This document shows positions 45,296 through 54,872 of a DNA stretch of 64,000 nt, piece by piece. The position numbers and the translations under genes are program-made. Every line of letters begins with the position of its first letter. Within the stretch, counting starts at the first letter, position 1. A model generated the notes under the pieces. It had not been told where the DNA came from and did not search any database. It saw nothing but the letters and a program-made list of their open reading frames with translations. The stretch is from NCBI RefSeq assembly GCF_009826895.1, contig NZ_WUMV01000009.1, positions 343,046-407,045 of the forward strand. The letters run 5' to 3'. Origin of the DNA: Stappia sediminis. Lineage in GTDB: Bacteria; Pseudomonadota; Alphaproteobacteria; Rhizobiales; Stappiaceae.

Positions 45296-48200
45296 ATGGC
45301 ATTCAGGGGTTGTGAGGTTTCAATTTCGGGCTATGCAGCCCGCCTGCCCGGCGCCGCGTCCGCCGATGAATTCTGGCGTCTTCTGAAATCCGGCGAATGC
45401 TCCGTTACCTCGATCGGCGACGATCGCTTTCCCACGGCTCGCTTCATTCACCCGGATCGCAGCGCGGCGGGCAAGAGCTATACGTTCGCAGCGGGTATCA
45501 TCGACGATGTCTGGGGCTTCGATCCCGGCTTTTTCGGCATTTCGCCTCGCGAGGCGATCCAGTTGGACCCGCAGCAACGGCTGTTGCTGCAGGTCGTCTG
45601 GGAAGCGCTCGAGCACGCGGGCATCAAGCCGAGTGAACTTTCCGAGTCCGGCGCGGGCGTTTACGTGGGCGCATCTTCCATCGATTACCATCACCGTTTC
45701 GTATTCGATCCGGCAGCGGCGGACGTCCAATTGATGACCGGCAATACATTGTCGATCATCTCCAACCGGATTTCCTATATCTACAACCTGCGCGGGCCCA
45801 GCTTCACCGTCGACACGGCATGCTCGTCATCGCTCGTCGCCCTGCACGAGGCGATAAACGCTCTGGACAGCGGTCAGGTCGACACGGCGATCGTGGCCGG
45901 CGTCAACATGCTGCTGAGCCCGCTGTCGTTCGTAGGGTTTTCGCGCGCATCGATGCTGTCCGAGCAAGGCCTTTGCAGGGCTTTCGATGCCAATGGAGAC
46001 GGCTACGTTCGCTCCGAGGGTGCTGTGGCGCTGATCCTTCGCCGAATGGACGTGGCGCGCGAGCGGGGCGACGAGATTCATGCACGTATCGTCGCGTCCG
46101 GCCTGAATTCGGACGGGCGCACCGTCGGGCTGTCGCTTCCCTCCTCTTTTGCGCAGGCTGATCTGCTCCGTGAGATTTACGGCAAGCTGGAACTCGACGT
46201 AAACGATCTGGCGTTCATAGAAGCGCATGGCACCGGCACCCGTGTCGGCGACCCCGCCGAAGCCAGCGCCATTGGTACCGTGCTCGCACGCGGGCGAGGT
46301 TCCGTGCTCCCCATAGGGTCGGTCAAGACCAACATCGGGCATCTGGAATCGGCGTCCGGCACAGCAGGCTTGCTAAAAGCCGTTCTTTCGCTGCGCCACG
46401 ACTGTTTCCCCCGTTCACTGCACTTTGAAACTCCGAATCCCGATATCGACTTCGAGGGGTTGAACCTCTCTGTCGCCAGCGACCAGGTGCCGCTGGAACG
46501 CAATTCTCGTCCTCGGCTGGCCGGCATCAACTCCTTCGGCTTCGGCGGCACGAATGCCCATGTCGTTATTGCCGATGGCGAAGCTTCCCGCCTGCCTCCA
46601 AGCCCTGCGGCGGAAAGCGCGCCTCTCGTCGTCTCGGCTAAAAGCCGGGAAGCATTGAGCGCATTATCCGATGACTACCGGCAACTTCTCGCCTCGGGGA
46701 AGGATGCAACTTCCGCTGCTGCACTGATTGCGGCGGCCGCTCACAATCGCGACGCGCTTACGGAACGTATCGTCATTCACGGCGCGACCGCCGCCGACAA
46801 GGTAAATGCGCTGGATGCGCATCTCGAAGGCCGCAAGACACCGGCCGTAGTGGCTGGCTATGCTGGCGCGCAATCACTGAAAGTGGTTTTCGCATTTTCC
46901 GGCAATGGCTCCCAATGGCCCGGCATGGGCCGCGATGCATTCTTTGCCGATGCCGCATTCCGAACTGCTTTCCGGAATATCGACGAAATCTTCAAGGGGC
47001 TCGCCGGCTGGTCTCTGGAAACGATGCTGTTTTCAGAAGACCTTGAAAAAGAAATCGATCGTGCCGCGGTTGCGCAGCCGCTTCTCTTTGCCCTCCAGGT
47101 ATCGCTCGTTCAGTCACTACGGGAAAAAGGCGTACGTCCAGATGCGGTGATCGGCCATAGTGTCGGCGAAGTTGCGGGCGCCTGGGCTTCGGGAGCGCTT
47201 GGGCTTGCGGATGCCGTCAAGGTCGTTCATGCGCGCTCGGCCCATCAGGAAGTGACGCGCGATCTTGGTGGAATGGCCGCGTTGCTATTGTCCGCGGATG
47301 CCGCCCGCGCGGCAATCGATGATCCCGCCTTTCCCGGCCTGGAAATCGCAGCCGTCAACAGCGCGCGAAGCGTGACGATCTCCGGCCCTTCGGAAAGCCT
47401 GGAGGGGTTTGCCCGCCACGCTCGCAAGAACCGCTGGGCGATGCGCCGCTTGAAGATCGCCTATCCGTTCCATTGCGCCCTTGTCGACACGATCGAAGCG
47501 CCGCTTTTGAGCGATCTGGCAAACATCGAAACCCGGAAACCGGAAATCCGCTTCGTATCGACGGTCGATGAGGATACGGAATCCCCCCTTCTCGATGCAG
47601 GCTACTGGTGGCGTAACGTGCGCAGGCCTGTGCAATTCGAGAAAGCCGTTGCGCGCATTCTTGAAGATGATGCTGCCGTTTTCGTAGAGATCGGGCCAAA
47701 GCCGATCCTCGCGACATACATCAACGACAATATCAGGGAACGCGAAAAAGACGGACGCGTGGTTCCTTCGCTCGACGCCTGCGAGGACTTTGAGCCTGAC
47801 ATCAATCCGGTCGAGCGCGTGGCTGCCAGCGTATTCGTCAATGGCGGGTACGTGGACCTTGATGCCTTCGTCGGCTCGCGTGGGCGTATGCCCGGCTCAT
47901 TGCCCGCTTATCCCTGGCAGAACGAGGAATTCAAACCCGCTTCGACGGACGAACAGAACCAGGCGATGTTCGGCCAGAACTGGCCGCTGCTTGGATATCG
48001 GTTCAACGCCAGTTCAACCGAATGGTACGATCATTGCGATCCGCAGCGCTATCCGTTCCTCCTCGATCACAAGGTGGAGGAAGCGGCCGTCTTTCCGGCT
48101 GCCGGCTTCGTCGCCATGGCCTTGCGGGCGGTTGAGCAGTGGACGGGAAAGCCCGGGATCGAACTTCGCGATTTCGAGATATTCCGGCCGATGGTATTCG

Positions 48201-51200
48201 ACGGCGGCGGAATGCGCGAAACAATGGTTCGGCTTTCGGCCGATGATCGCGTCATCGAGATATTCAGCCGTCCCCGGCTTCAGCACGCCGAGTGGTCTCT
48301 GCACGCACGCGGGCGTTTCGTTACGCTTACAGGCGATGTGGAAACGAAGCTGTCTTCAATTGGCGAAGGCGAGGCGAAAACCACTCTTGATGAAAACGCG
48401 CTCTATGAACTGACGGCGTCTTATGGCCTCAATTATGGCCCCGCATTCCGCCGAGTGAAGCGTGTGGCGCGTCTGGACGATCACACCGCCCGTGTCGATC
48501 TTCTTCAGCGTTCGCCGGCAGTTGAGACTTACAGTTTCGCATTGTGTCCGACGCTTCTTGATGCCGGCTTCCATGGCCTGTTTGCGCTTCTGGCCGGCAA
48601 CGAAGGTGAAGCGACGGGCAAGAAAAGCTTTCTGCCTGTTCGTATCGGGCGTCTGAAGCTATTCAGGCCGCAGGAAGACCCGACGCAGGTGCATATCAGG
48701 GTCACCCGCGCCTCTCCGCGCTCCGTTGAGGCCAGCTTCGACTTCCTGAATGCCGACGGCCTCATCGTGGCCCGCTTGGCCAAGGCGCGCTTCAAGGCCG
48801 TGCAACTCGGAATTGATGCGCGCGAGGAAAGACTCTCTTATCGAACGATCGCCCGTCTCTTGCCGGATGCCCAGACCACGTCACCGGCACGCGAATTACT
48901 GGGGCAAGGTGATGCGTTCTTGCGCGAAACAGGCGTCGTTACAGGAGAAGCCAAGGAATTTGACGACGCGCCCCTCCTTCTGGAAGCACTATCGCGCGCA
49001 ATCGCTCACAATTCTCTTTACGCGATCGTTGGCGACGCGGAATTCGATGCCGAAAGCCTTATTGCCACAGGCAACATCGCCGAGAATGCGCGCCCGCTCG
49101 TTTATGCACTTTTGCACTGGCTGCAAACTGCGGGGATCGCCGAAGAAACCGAAACCGGCTGGCGGCTCGACAATCCCTCCGCGCATCCGCCGGTAAATGC
49201 CCTGCTGCAAACGGTTGTTCAGGAGGCGGGCGATCACGTTGCGCCTGCCGCACTTCTCGCAAGACTCGACAAAGCGCTTCCCGGACTGCTGAGAGACGGC
49301 CTGCCGGAAAAAGCCGAAAACTGGTTTGCGCCTTCCCTCTACGAAGGATATCGGTCATCTTCACCTTCGGTTCAGGCCCTCGTCGAAGGCGCTATCGGCA
49401 TAGCTCGCGATGCCATCAAGCGCTGGCCGCACGAGCGCACGCTTGCCGTCCTGATTGCCGGACCGCGCGATAACGCGATTGCCCGGGCAATCGCGCCGTT
49501 CATGGATCCCGCTCGCTGCAGGCTTGTCATCGCCGGTGAAGACGAGGCAATGCAACACCGCCTCAAGGAAGACTGGAAAGGTAGCGGCGAAGTTCGTTTC
49601 CTTGCACTTGACGATGAGAAGGTCGACGCTTCGGGGCCGTTTGACATTATCCTGTCGGCAGGCGGCCTGGGATCCTTGCACGATCGTTCACGCCTTCGGC
49701 TGAACGAGCTTCTGGCGACCGAAGGTGTTCTATTCGCAGTCGAGCCCGTCCCGACAATTATGGACGACCTTATCCGGGGCGTCGGTCAGGATTGGTGGGA
49801 AAAAGGCGTTTCGCCCGATCTTCCGATGTCCGGCTTTCAATGGCCGGACGAGTGGCGTTCCGCCCTTCTCGGTGCAGGCTTCGCAACCGTCGATACATAC
49901 GAACTTTCCTCGAAGATCGTCGAAGGCACGGTGCTTTTGGCCCGCGCAGGCGAAAAGCACCGTGAAGCTGATGTCCATTCCGACGGAGCCGGAACGGATG
50001 AGCCGTCCCGCTTGCTGGTGATTTGCGAACCGGAAGGGAAAAGCCGGCAGATAGCCAAAAGCCTCGGGTCGGTCCTGCATGCGCACGGCATACATGTTTC
50101 CATCGCGACCCCCGGGGAAACGACTGAGGAAGACGCGGAAGGGGTCTGGACGATATCGCCGGATAACGACTCCGAACGCCTGCGGGACCTTGTCGACACG
50201 GCAAACGCGGGCATTGTCTGCCTTGCCGACGCTTGTGACGGCGCCGTCGATCATCAACAGGCGGTGGATTCGCGCGTCTGGTTCCTGACCACGCTTTTTC
50301 GGGCAATCGGAACGTCGGCGACCTCTGTCAGGATCGTCGCCCCGGGAGCGCAGCGCGATCTTGTCACGGCAAGTCCGGCCGATCCGGTACAAACGGCCGT
50401 TTGGTCATTCGCGCGCGTTGCGATGAATGAGTTTCCGGGCATCGACCTCAGCCTCATAGACGTCGACCCGGATGCGGATCCGCTGGAGTGCGCGCGCGTC
50501 ATTTCGCAAATCCTTCGCTCCGGCACTGATGAACGCGAGATCATCGTCAATGACGACAAGCTCTACGGCCTTCGCCTCCAGCGAGACGAAGGAAGCACCG
50601 CAATGCGGGGGGCCGGGCACGGCCGCGAAGATACGGCGATGCGCCTCGATATCCGCCGCCAGGGATCGCTCGACGAGCTTGTCTGGCACGCGGAAAAGCG
50701 CGTCGAGCCTTCCGGCGACGAGATCGAAATCGCAGTCGAGGCGAGTGGTCTGAATTTCAGGGACGTCATGTGGGCGCTCGGGCTTTTGCCGGAGGAGGCG
50801 CTGGAAGACGGTTTCGCGGGCCCGACCCTCGGCATGGAATGTTGCGGCCGGGTTGTACGGGCAGGAAAAGACGCCAGCCGCTTCAATGTAGGTGACAGGG
50901 TAATCACCTTTGCCCCCGCCTGCTTCGCCTCGCATGTTACGGTAACGGAAGCTGCCTGCGCCCCTGCCCCGGATGTGCTCGGTGCCGAAGAAGCGGCCAC
51001 GATCCCGGTGACATTCCTTACCGCTTACTACGCGCTTTGCCAATTGGCCCACCTTTGCGACGGCGAGACGGTCCTGATTCATGGTGGTGCGGGTGGCGTC
51101 GGCCTGGCTGCGCTTCAGATTGCCCAATGGAAAGGCGCGCGGGTAATCGCAACGGCCGGATCGGAGGAGAAGCGCTCCTTTCTCCGGCTTCTTGGTGCGG

Positions 51201-52891
51201 ATCATGTTCTTGATTCCCGCAGCCTCGAATTCGTCGACCAGGTTATGGAATTGACCGGCGGCGACGGCGTCGATGTCGTCTTGAATTCGCTCTACGGCGA
51301 GGCGATGGAACGCAGCATCGAGGTTCTGCGCCCATTCGGCAGATTCCTGGAGCTGGGCAAACGGGACTTTTTCGAGAACACGCATATCGGGCTCCGGCCG
51401 TTCCGTCAGAACCTTTCGTACTTCGGCATAGACGCGGATCAACTACTGACGCGCCAGCGCCCGCTAGCCGAAAAGCTGTTCGGCGACCTCGTCGCCTTGT
51501 TCGAGCAGGGCGCCTTGTCACCCCTCCCCTATAGGCAGTTCAAGGCCGATAAGGCTGTCGATGCCTTCCGGCTGATGCAGCAGGCCGGACATATCGGCAA
51601 GATCGTGCTAACGCCGCCGCAAGTACTTGGATCAGAGTCCGTTTCACAGGTTTGCGAACTTCTCCCCGATGCGACCTATGTCGTCGCGGGTGGTTTCGGC
51701 GGTTTTGGAACCGAACTCCTGAAGCGGATGGCCCATTCGGGCGCGCGCCATCTTCTGGTGCTTTCGCGAAGCGGGGCCGCATCCGACGCCACGAAAGCCG
51801 CGATTGATGAACTTGAAGCCATGGGGGCACAGGTTCATGCGCGAGAATGCGACGTCACGTCGGAAAGCGCCGTCGCGCAAAGCCTCGAGGAAGCGCGCAA
51901 GTCTCTGCCGCCCATCCGCGGCGTATTTCACACCGCCATGGTCATCGAAGACGTGCTCATGGCAAATCTTGAGCATGAAGCCCTTTCGAAGGTACTGGCT
52001 CCAAAAGTGCGCGGGGCACAGATCCTCGATCGGCTGACGGCGAAGGATCCGCTCGATCACTTCGTGCTGTTTTCATCTGCGACGACACTCGTCGGAAATC
52101 CTGGCCAGGCGAATTATGTCGCTGCAAACGGGTACCTTGAAGGGCTTGCCCGCAGCAGGCGCGCGAAAGGTCTGCCGGCGCTTGCCGTCTCCTGGGGCGC
52201 CATCTCCGATGCCGGATATCTCGCACGCAACAGCGAGGTGAGCGATCTTCTGGCTCGAAAGCTCGGTCGCCACGCGCTCACGGCACGCGAAGCTCTCGAC
52301 GGCCTTTTCGATCTGATGGGCCGGCCACAAGACGAAGTCGGCCTTGCCGCCGCCGGCTATGCCCGCATCGACTGGCAGGCTGCAAGGCGCGACCTCAAGC
52401 TCCTGTCCACGCCACTTGTCGATCTTCTCGCCCTCAACGATGCCGATGAAGCAGGCGCAAGTGATGGGGAAATCGATCTGGCGGGCATGGTTGAAAGCCT
52501 GTCCGACAAGGAAGCGAACACGCTGGTTACCGGCCTTCTTGCAAAGGAGATCGGAAAGATCCTGCGCGTATCCGCAGATGAAATCGATGCCAAACGACCG
52601 CTGTCGGACATCGGCATGGATTCGCTTATGGCGCTGGAACTGCGCATGGGCGCTGAGCGGCAACTTGGCGTTGATATACCTTTGATGTCGCTCGCCAATG
52701 GCACAACGCTTGCCGACATCTCAGCGAAGGTTCTGGCCAGCGTCAAAGGAGGAGAAGATAGTTCGGCGGGCCTGTCTCGCGAGGCACGAAACCTCGCGGG
52801 CCAACATATCCAGGATGCCGACCTTGCTGACTTTACGGAAATTGTTGATAACATCGAAGCAGAAAGCGACAAGCTGAGATCACTGCTTTGA
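45296..52891 (+). CDS. rkpA: RkpA-like highly reducing type I polyketide/fatty-acid synthase
   Basis: A 2531-aa single-module synthase. Domains in order: KS (about 8-430; Cys176 in DTACSSS, His311 in EAHGTGT, His349 in KTNIGHL), AT (about 530-840; Ser622 in GHSVGEV), DH (about 890-1180; His925 in DHKVEEAAVFP and Asp1089 in LDAGFH), a degenerate methyltransferase-like region (about 1190-1650), ER (about 1790-2110; HGGAGGVGLAALQIA), KR (about 2125-2330; GGFGGFG, Tyr2274) and ACP (Ser2443 in IGMDSLMAL). The DH motif has Glu where Gly is usual. Order and length match rhizobial RkpA, needed for K-antigen production, where it is thought to make a special lipid. The stop overlaps the rkpG-like TTG start by 4 bp. 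Confidence 0.93.
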   Translation: MAFRGCEVSISGYAARLPGAASADEFWRLLKSGECSVTSIGDDRFPTARFIHPDRSAAGKSYTFAAGIIDDVWGFDPGFFGISPREAIQLDPQQRLLLQVVWEALEHAGIKPSELSESGAGVYVGASSIDYHHRFVFDPAAADVQLMTGNTLSIISNRISYIYNLRGPSFTVDTACSSSLVALHEAINALDSGQVDTAIVAGVNMLLSPLSFVGFSRASMLSEQGLCRAFDANGDGYVRSEGAVALILRRMDVARERGDEIHARIVASGLNSDGRTVGLSLPSSFAQADLLREIYGKLELDVNDLAFIEAHGTGTRVGDPAEASAIGTVLARGRGSVLPIGSVKTNIGHLESASGTAGLLKAVLSLRHDCFPRSLHFETPNPDIDFEGLNLSVASDQVPLERNSRPRLAGINSFGFGGTNAHVVIADGEASRLPPSPAAESAPLVVSAKSREALSALSDDYRQLLASGKDATSAAALIAAAAHNRDALTERIVIHGATAADKVNALDAHLEGRKTPAVVAGYAGAQSLKVVFAFSGNGSQWPGMGRDAFFADAAFRTAFRNIDEIFKGLAGWSLETMLFSEDLEKEIDRAAVAQPLLFALQVSLVQSLREKGVRPDAVIGHSVGEVAGAWASGALGLADAVKVVHARSAHQEVTRDLGGMAALLLSADAARAAIDDPAFPGLEIAAVNSARSVTISGPSESLEGFARHARKNRWAMRRLKIAYPFHCALVDTIEAPLLSDLANIETRKPEIRFVSTVDEDTESPLLDAGYWWRNVRRPVQFEKAVARILEDDAAVFVEIGPKPILATYINDNIREREKDGRVVPSLDACEDFEPDINPVERVAASVFVNGGYVDLDAFVGSRGRMPGSLPAYPWQNEEFKPASTDEQNQAMFGQNWPLLGYRFNASSTEWYDHCDPQRYPFLLDHKVEEAAVFPAAGFVAMALRAVEQWTGKPGIELRDFEIFRPMVFDGGGMRETMVRLSADDRVIEIFSRPRLQHAEWSLHARGRFVTLTGDVETKLSSIGEGEAKTTLDENALYELTASYGLNYGPAFRRVKRVARLDDHTARVDLLQRSPAVETYSFALCPTLLDAGFHGLFALLAGNEGEATGKKSFLPVRIGRLKLFRPQEDPTQVHIRVTRASPRSVEASFDFLNADGLIVARLAKARFKAVQLGIDAREERLSYRTIARLLPDAQTTSPARELLGQGDAFLRETGVVTGEAKEFDDAPLLLEALSRAIAHNSLYAIVGDAEFDAESLIATGNIAENARPLVYALLHWLQTAGIAEETETGWRLDNPSAHPPVNALLQTVVQEAGDHVAPAALLARLDKALPGLLRDGLPEKAENWFAPSLYEGYRSSSPSVQALVEGAIGIARDAIKRWPHERTLAVLIAGPRDNAIARAIAPFMDPARCRLVIAGEDEAMQHRLKEDWKGSGEVRFLALDDEKVDASGPFDIILSAGGLGSLHDRSRLRLNELLATEGVLFAVEPVPTIMDDLIRGVGQDWWEKGVSPDLPMSGFQWPDEWRSALLGAGFATVDTYELSSKIVEGTVLLARAGEKHREADVHSDGAGTDEPSRLLVICEPEGKSRQIAKSLGSVLHAHGIHVSIATPGETTEEDAEGVWTISPDNDSERLRDLVDTANAGIVCLADACDGAVDHQQAVDSRVWFLTTLFRAIGTSATSVRIVAPGAQRDLVTASPADPVQTAVWSFARVAMNEFPGIDLSLIDVDPDADPLECARVISQILRSGTDEREIIVNDDKLYGLRLQRDEGSTAMRGAGHGREDTAMRLDIRRQGSLDELVWHAEKRVEPSGDEIEIAVEASGLNFRDVMWALGLLPEEALEDGFAGPTLGMECCGRVVRAGKDASRFNVGDRVITFAPACFASHVTVTEAACAPAPDVLGAEEAATIPVTFLTAYYALCQLAHLCDGETVLIHGGAGGVGLAALQIAQWKGARVIATAGSEEKRSFLRLLGADHVLDSRSLEFVDQVMELTGGDGVDVVLNSLYGEAMERSIEVLRPFGRFLELGKRDFFENTHIGLRPFRQNLSYFGIDADQLLTRQRPLAEKLFGDLVALFEQGALSPLPYRQFKADKAVDAFRLMQQAGHIGKIVLTPPQVLGSESVSQVCELLPDATYVVAGGFGGFGTELLKRMAHSGARHLLVLSRSGAASDATKAAIDELEAMGAQVHARECDVTSESAVAQSLEEARKSLPPIRGVFHTAMVIEDVLMANLEHEALSKVLAPKVRGAQILDRLTAKDPLDHFVLFSSATTLVGNPGQANYVAANGYLEGLARSRRAKGLPALAVSWGAISDAGYLARNSEVSDLLARKLGRHALTAREALDGLFDLMGRPQDEVGLAAAGYARIDWQAARRDLKLLSTPLVDLLALNDADEAGASDGEIDLAGMVESLSDKEANTLVTGLLAKEIGKILRVSADEIDAKRPLSDIGMDSLMALELRMGAERQLGVDIPLMSLANGTTLADISAKVLASVKGGEDSSAGLSREARNLAGQHIQDADLADFTEIVDNIEAESDKLRSLL

Positions 52892-54294
52892 GCGAAGACA
52901 TCGGAAAATCCAAAGGGCTGGCCGCGGGAGATCGCGCAAAGCTTCTGGAGAGCCTGCGAACGGAAAAGCGGTCGCAGCGCCAGTCAGGCAACGCCAACCA
53001 AAGCAAATCGATGCGGCAGGGCACTGGCTCCGCGAACGGAACGGATGCCAAGTCTTTCGATTTCGGTTCGTTGCCCCAGGTCAAGCAACTGATGATGCAG
53101 CGGGCACTTGCAGACCGCATGGGCATCGGAAATCCGTTTTTCCGGCCGCATGATGCACTCGCCGCCGGAGAAACCCTTATCGATGGGCGACGTTACGACA
53201 ATTTCGCGTCCTACAATTATCTTGGTCTCAATGGGCACAGCCACGTCGTCGAGGCGGCAAAGGCGGCGGTGGAGCGCTTCGGAACCAGTGTTTCCGCCAG
53301 CCGGGTCGTCGCGGGAGAACGGCCGTTTCATGGCGAGCTGGAACACGCGCTAGCGGATCTTCACGGTGTTGAAGATGCCATCGTCATGGTGAGCGGCCAC
53401 GCAACCAACGTCACCACGATCGGCCATCTGCTCGGCAAGTCGGATCTCATCCTGACGGATGCCTTGATCCATAATTCCGTTTCCGAGGGTGCGCGTCTTT
53501 CGGGCGCAACGCGCCTGAACTTCCGTCACAACGATCTGGAGGCCCTGCAAAACCTCCTTGTCGCCAATCGGCACAAATATGAGCGCGTGCTGATTGCCGT
53601 CGAGGGCATCTACTCGATGGATGGGGATTTTCCGGACCTTCCGAAACTTCTTGCCTTGAAACAGGAGCACGACGCCTGGCTTTTGGTCGACGAGGCTCAT
53701 TCCATGGGCGTCATGGGAAATACCGGCCGTGGAATTGCCGAACATTTCGGGGTCGACCCGAACGCCGTCGAGGTCTGGATGGGCACGCTGTCCAAGACGT
53801 TTTCCGCCTGCGGTGGATATATCGCCGGCTCGAAAGCGCTCTGTGATTATCTTCGCGCTACGGCGCCTGGCTTCGTCTTTTCCGTTGGCCTTTCTCCCGC
53901 GCTTGGCGCGGCTGCGATTGCATCCATTGAGGTGATGAAGCAGGAGCCGGAGCGCGTTGCAAGCCTGCAGGAAAATGGCCAACGTTTCCTGGAGAAGGCG
54001 AAAGCCGCCGGATTGGATATCGGACCGAGCGCAGGGTACGCGGTCGTTCCGGTTATTGTCGGAGATTCACCGCGCGCGGCCATCCTTTCGAACCGGCTTC
54101 TGGAGCGCGGGATCAACGCCTTGCCCATCATCTTTCCGGCGGTCGCAGAAAAATCCGCAAGGTTGCGCTTCTTCATTACCAGTGAGCACACATTCGATCA
54201 GATCGATCGTGCCGTGGAGATAGTCGCCGAGGAATTGGCGATTGTCAGAGGCGCAGACTACGATGTGAGCGCGCTTCTGGCAAAAGGCGGCTGA
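52888..54294 (+). CDS. rkpG: RkpG-like alpha-oxoamine synthase (PLP)
   Basis: A 468-aa PLP enzyme of the 8-amino-7-oxononanoate synthase/serine palmitoyltransferase family, which condenses an acyl thioester with an amino acid. Visible are FASYNYLGLNGH, SASRVVAGERPFHGELE, DALIHNSVSEGARLS, VDEAHSMGVMG and the PLP lysine in GTLSKTFSACGGYIAG (Lys303). An N-terminal 65-residue polar extension is unlike biotin-pathway BioF. The TTG start overlaps the RkpA stop (TTGA), so the enzyme is translationally coupled to the PKS and probably off-loads its ACP-bound chain by condensation, giving an amino-ketone lipid; that product is inference. It matches RkpG in order and type; rkpH and rkpI are missing here. 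Confidence 0.88.
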   Translation: MSEDIGKSKGLAAGDRAKLLESLRTEKRSQRQSGNANQSKSMRQGTGSANGTDAKSFDFGSLPQVKQLMMQRALADRMGIGNPFFRPHDALAAGETLIDGRRYDNFASYNYLGLNGHSHVVEAAKAAVERFGTSVSASRVVAGERPFHGELEHALADLHGVEDAIVMVSGHATNVTTIGHLLGKSDLILTDALIHNSVSEGARLSGATRLNFRHNDLEALQNLLVANRHKYERVLIAVEGIYSMDGDFPDLPKLLALKQEHDAWLLVDEAHSMGVMGNTGRGIAEHFGVDPNAVEVWMGTLSKTFSACGGYIAGSKALCDYLRATAPGFVFSVGLSPALGAAAIASIEVMKQEPERVASLQENGQRFLEKAKAAGLDIGPSAGYAVVPVIVGDSPRAAILSNRLLERGINALPIIFPAVAEKSARLRFFITSEHTFDQIDRAVEIVAEELAIVRGADYDVSALLAKGG

Positions 54295-54421
54295 CCACAA
54301 TCCCCGGGTCACGACCGAAAGCTTACAATCGTTTTTCAGCGTTCCGATTTTCGATACCATTCACTTTAAACAAGCAGCCCGCGCCGACGAATTGCGCTGC
54401 ACGCTTTCATTGGAGAGACGA

Positions 54422-54841
54422 ATGTCGGAACAGCATGAAGGCGGATGCGTTTGCGGAAACATCCGTTATCGGACATCCGGCCAGCCGCAAAGGGTCAGCG
54501 TCTGTTCCTGTCGCTGGTGCCAGAAGCGCACGGGAAGCGCGTTGGGCATTTCCGTCTATTTCGGCACGGAAGATGTCGAGTTCACGGCTGGAGAATTGAA
54601 GCGATACCGGCTTTTTTCCGATGCCGGTCGCTGGATAGATAGCGAATTCTGCCCGCACTGCGGCACCACCGTTACGTGGACACTGGAGTTTCTGCCCGGT
54701 TTCCGAGGGATAGCAGGCGGAACATTCGACAGCCCGACATTTTGGTATGAGATCGAGAGGTTCGTGTTCGCCCGCACCAAACCGGACTGGCTGTCGGTTG
54801 AAGGCGATATGGATGTATTCGAGGAGATGGCTCACCGATAG
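54422..54841 (+). CDS. GFA/CENP-V-family zinc protein
   Basis: A 139-aa protein of the glutathione-dependent formaldehyde-activating-like (GFA) family. It carries the zinc-binding cysteine set in GGCVCGNIRYR (CxC), CSCRWCQKRTGSA (CxxC) and FCPHCGTTV (CxxC). These small enzymes or zinc proteins are cytoplasmic and most have no proven function. GGAGAGAC precedes the ATG at 54422; ten upstream codons in the frame are ignored. It lies about 130 bp after rkpG and converges on the kpsC-like gene; a role in capsule synthesis is not suggested by the family. Confidence 0.9.
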   Translation: MSEQHEGGCVCGNIRYRTSGQPQRVSVCSCRWCQKRTGSALGISVYFGTEDVEFTAGELKRYRLFSDAGRWIDSEFCPHCGTTVTWTLEFLPGFRGIAGGTFDSPTFWYEIERFVFARTKPDWLSVEGDMDVFEEMAHR

Positions 54842-54872
54842 CGGGCTTCACCGCCACATTTCAAATGCCCGA

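Noticed and set aside
45296..54294. Reading the PKS and oxoamine synthase as a secondary-metabolite cluster
   Set aside because: Domain order, partner enzyme and capsule neighbourhood match RkpA/RkpG; there are no tailoring, resistance or export genes typical of a natural-product cluster.
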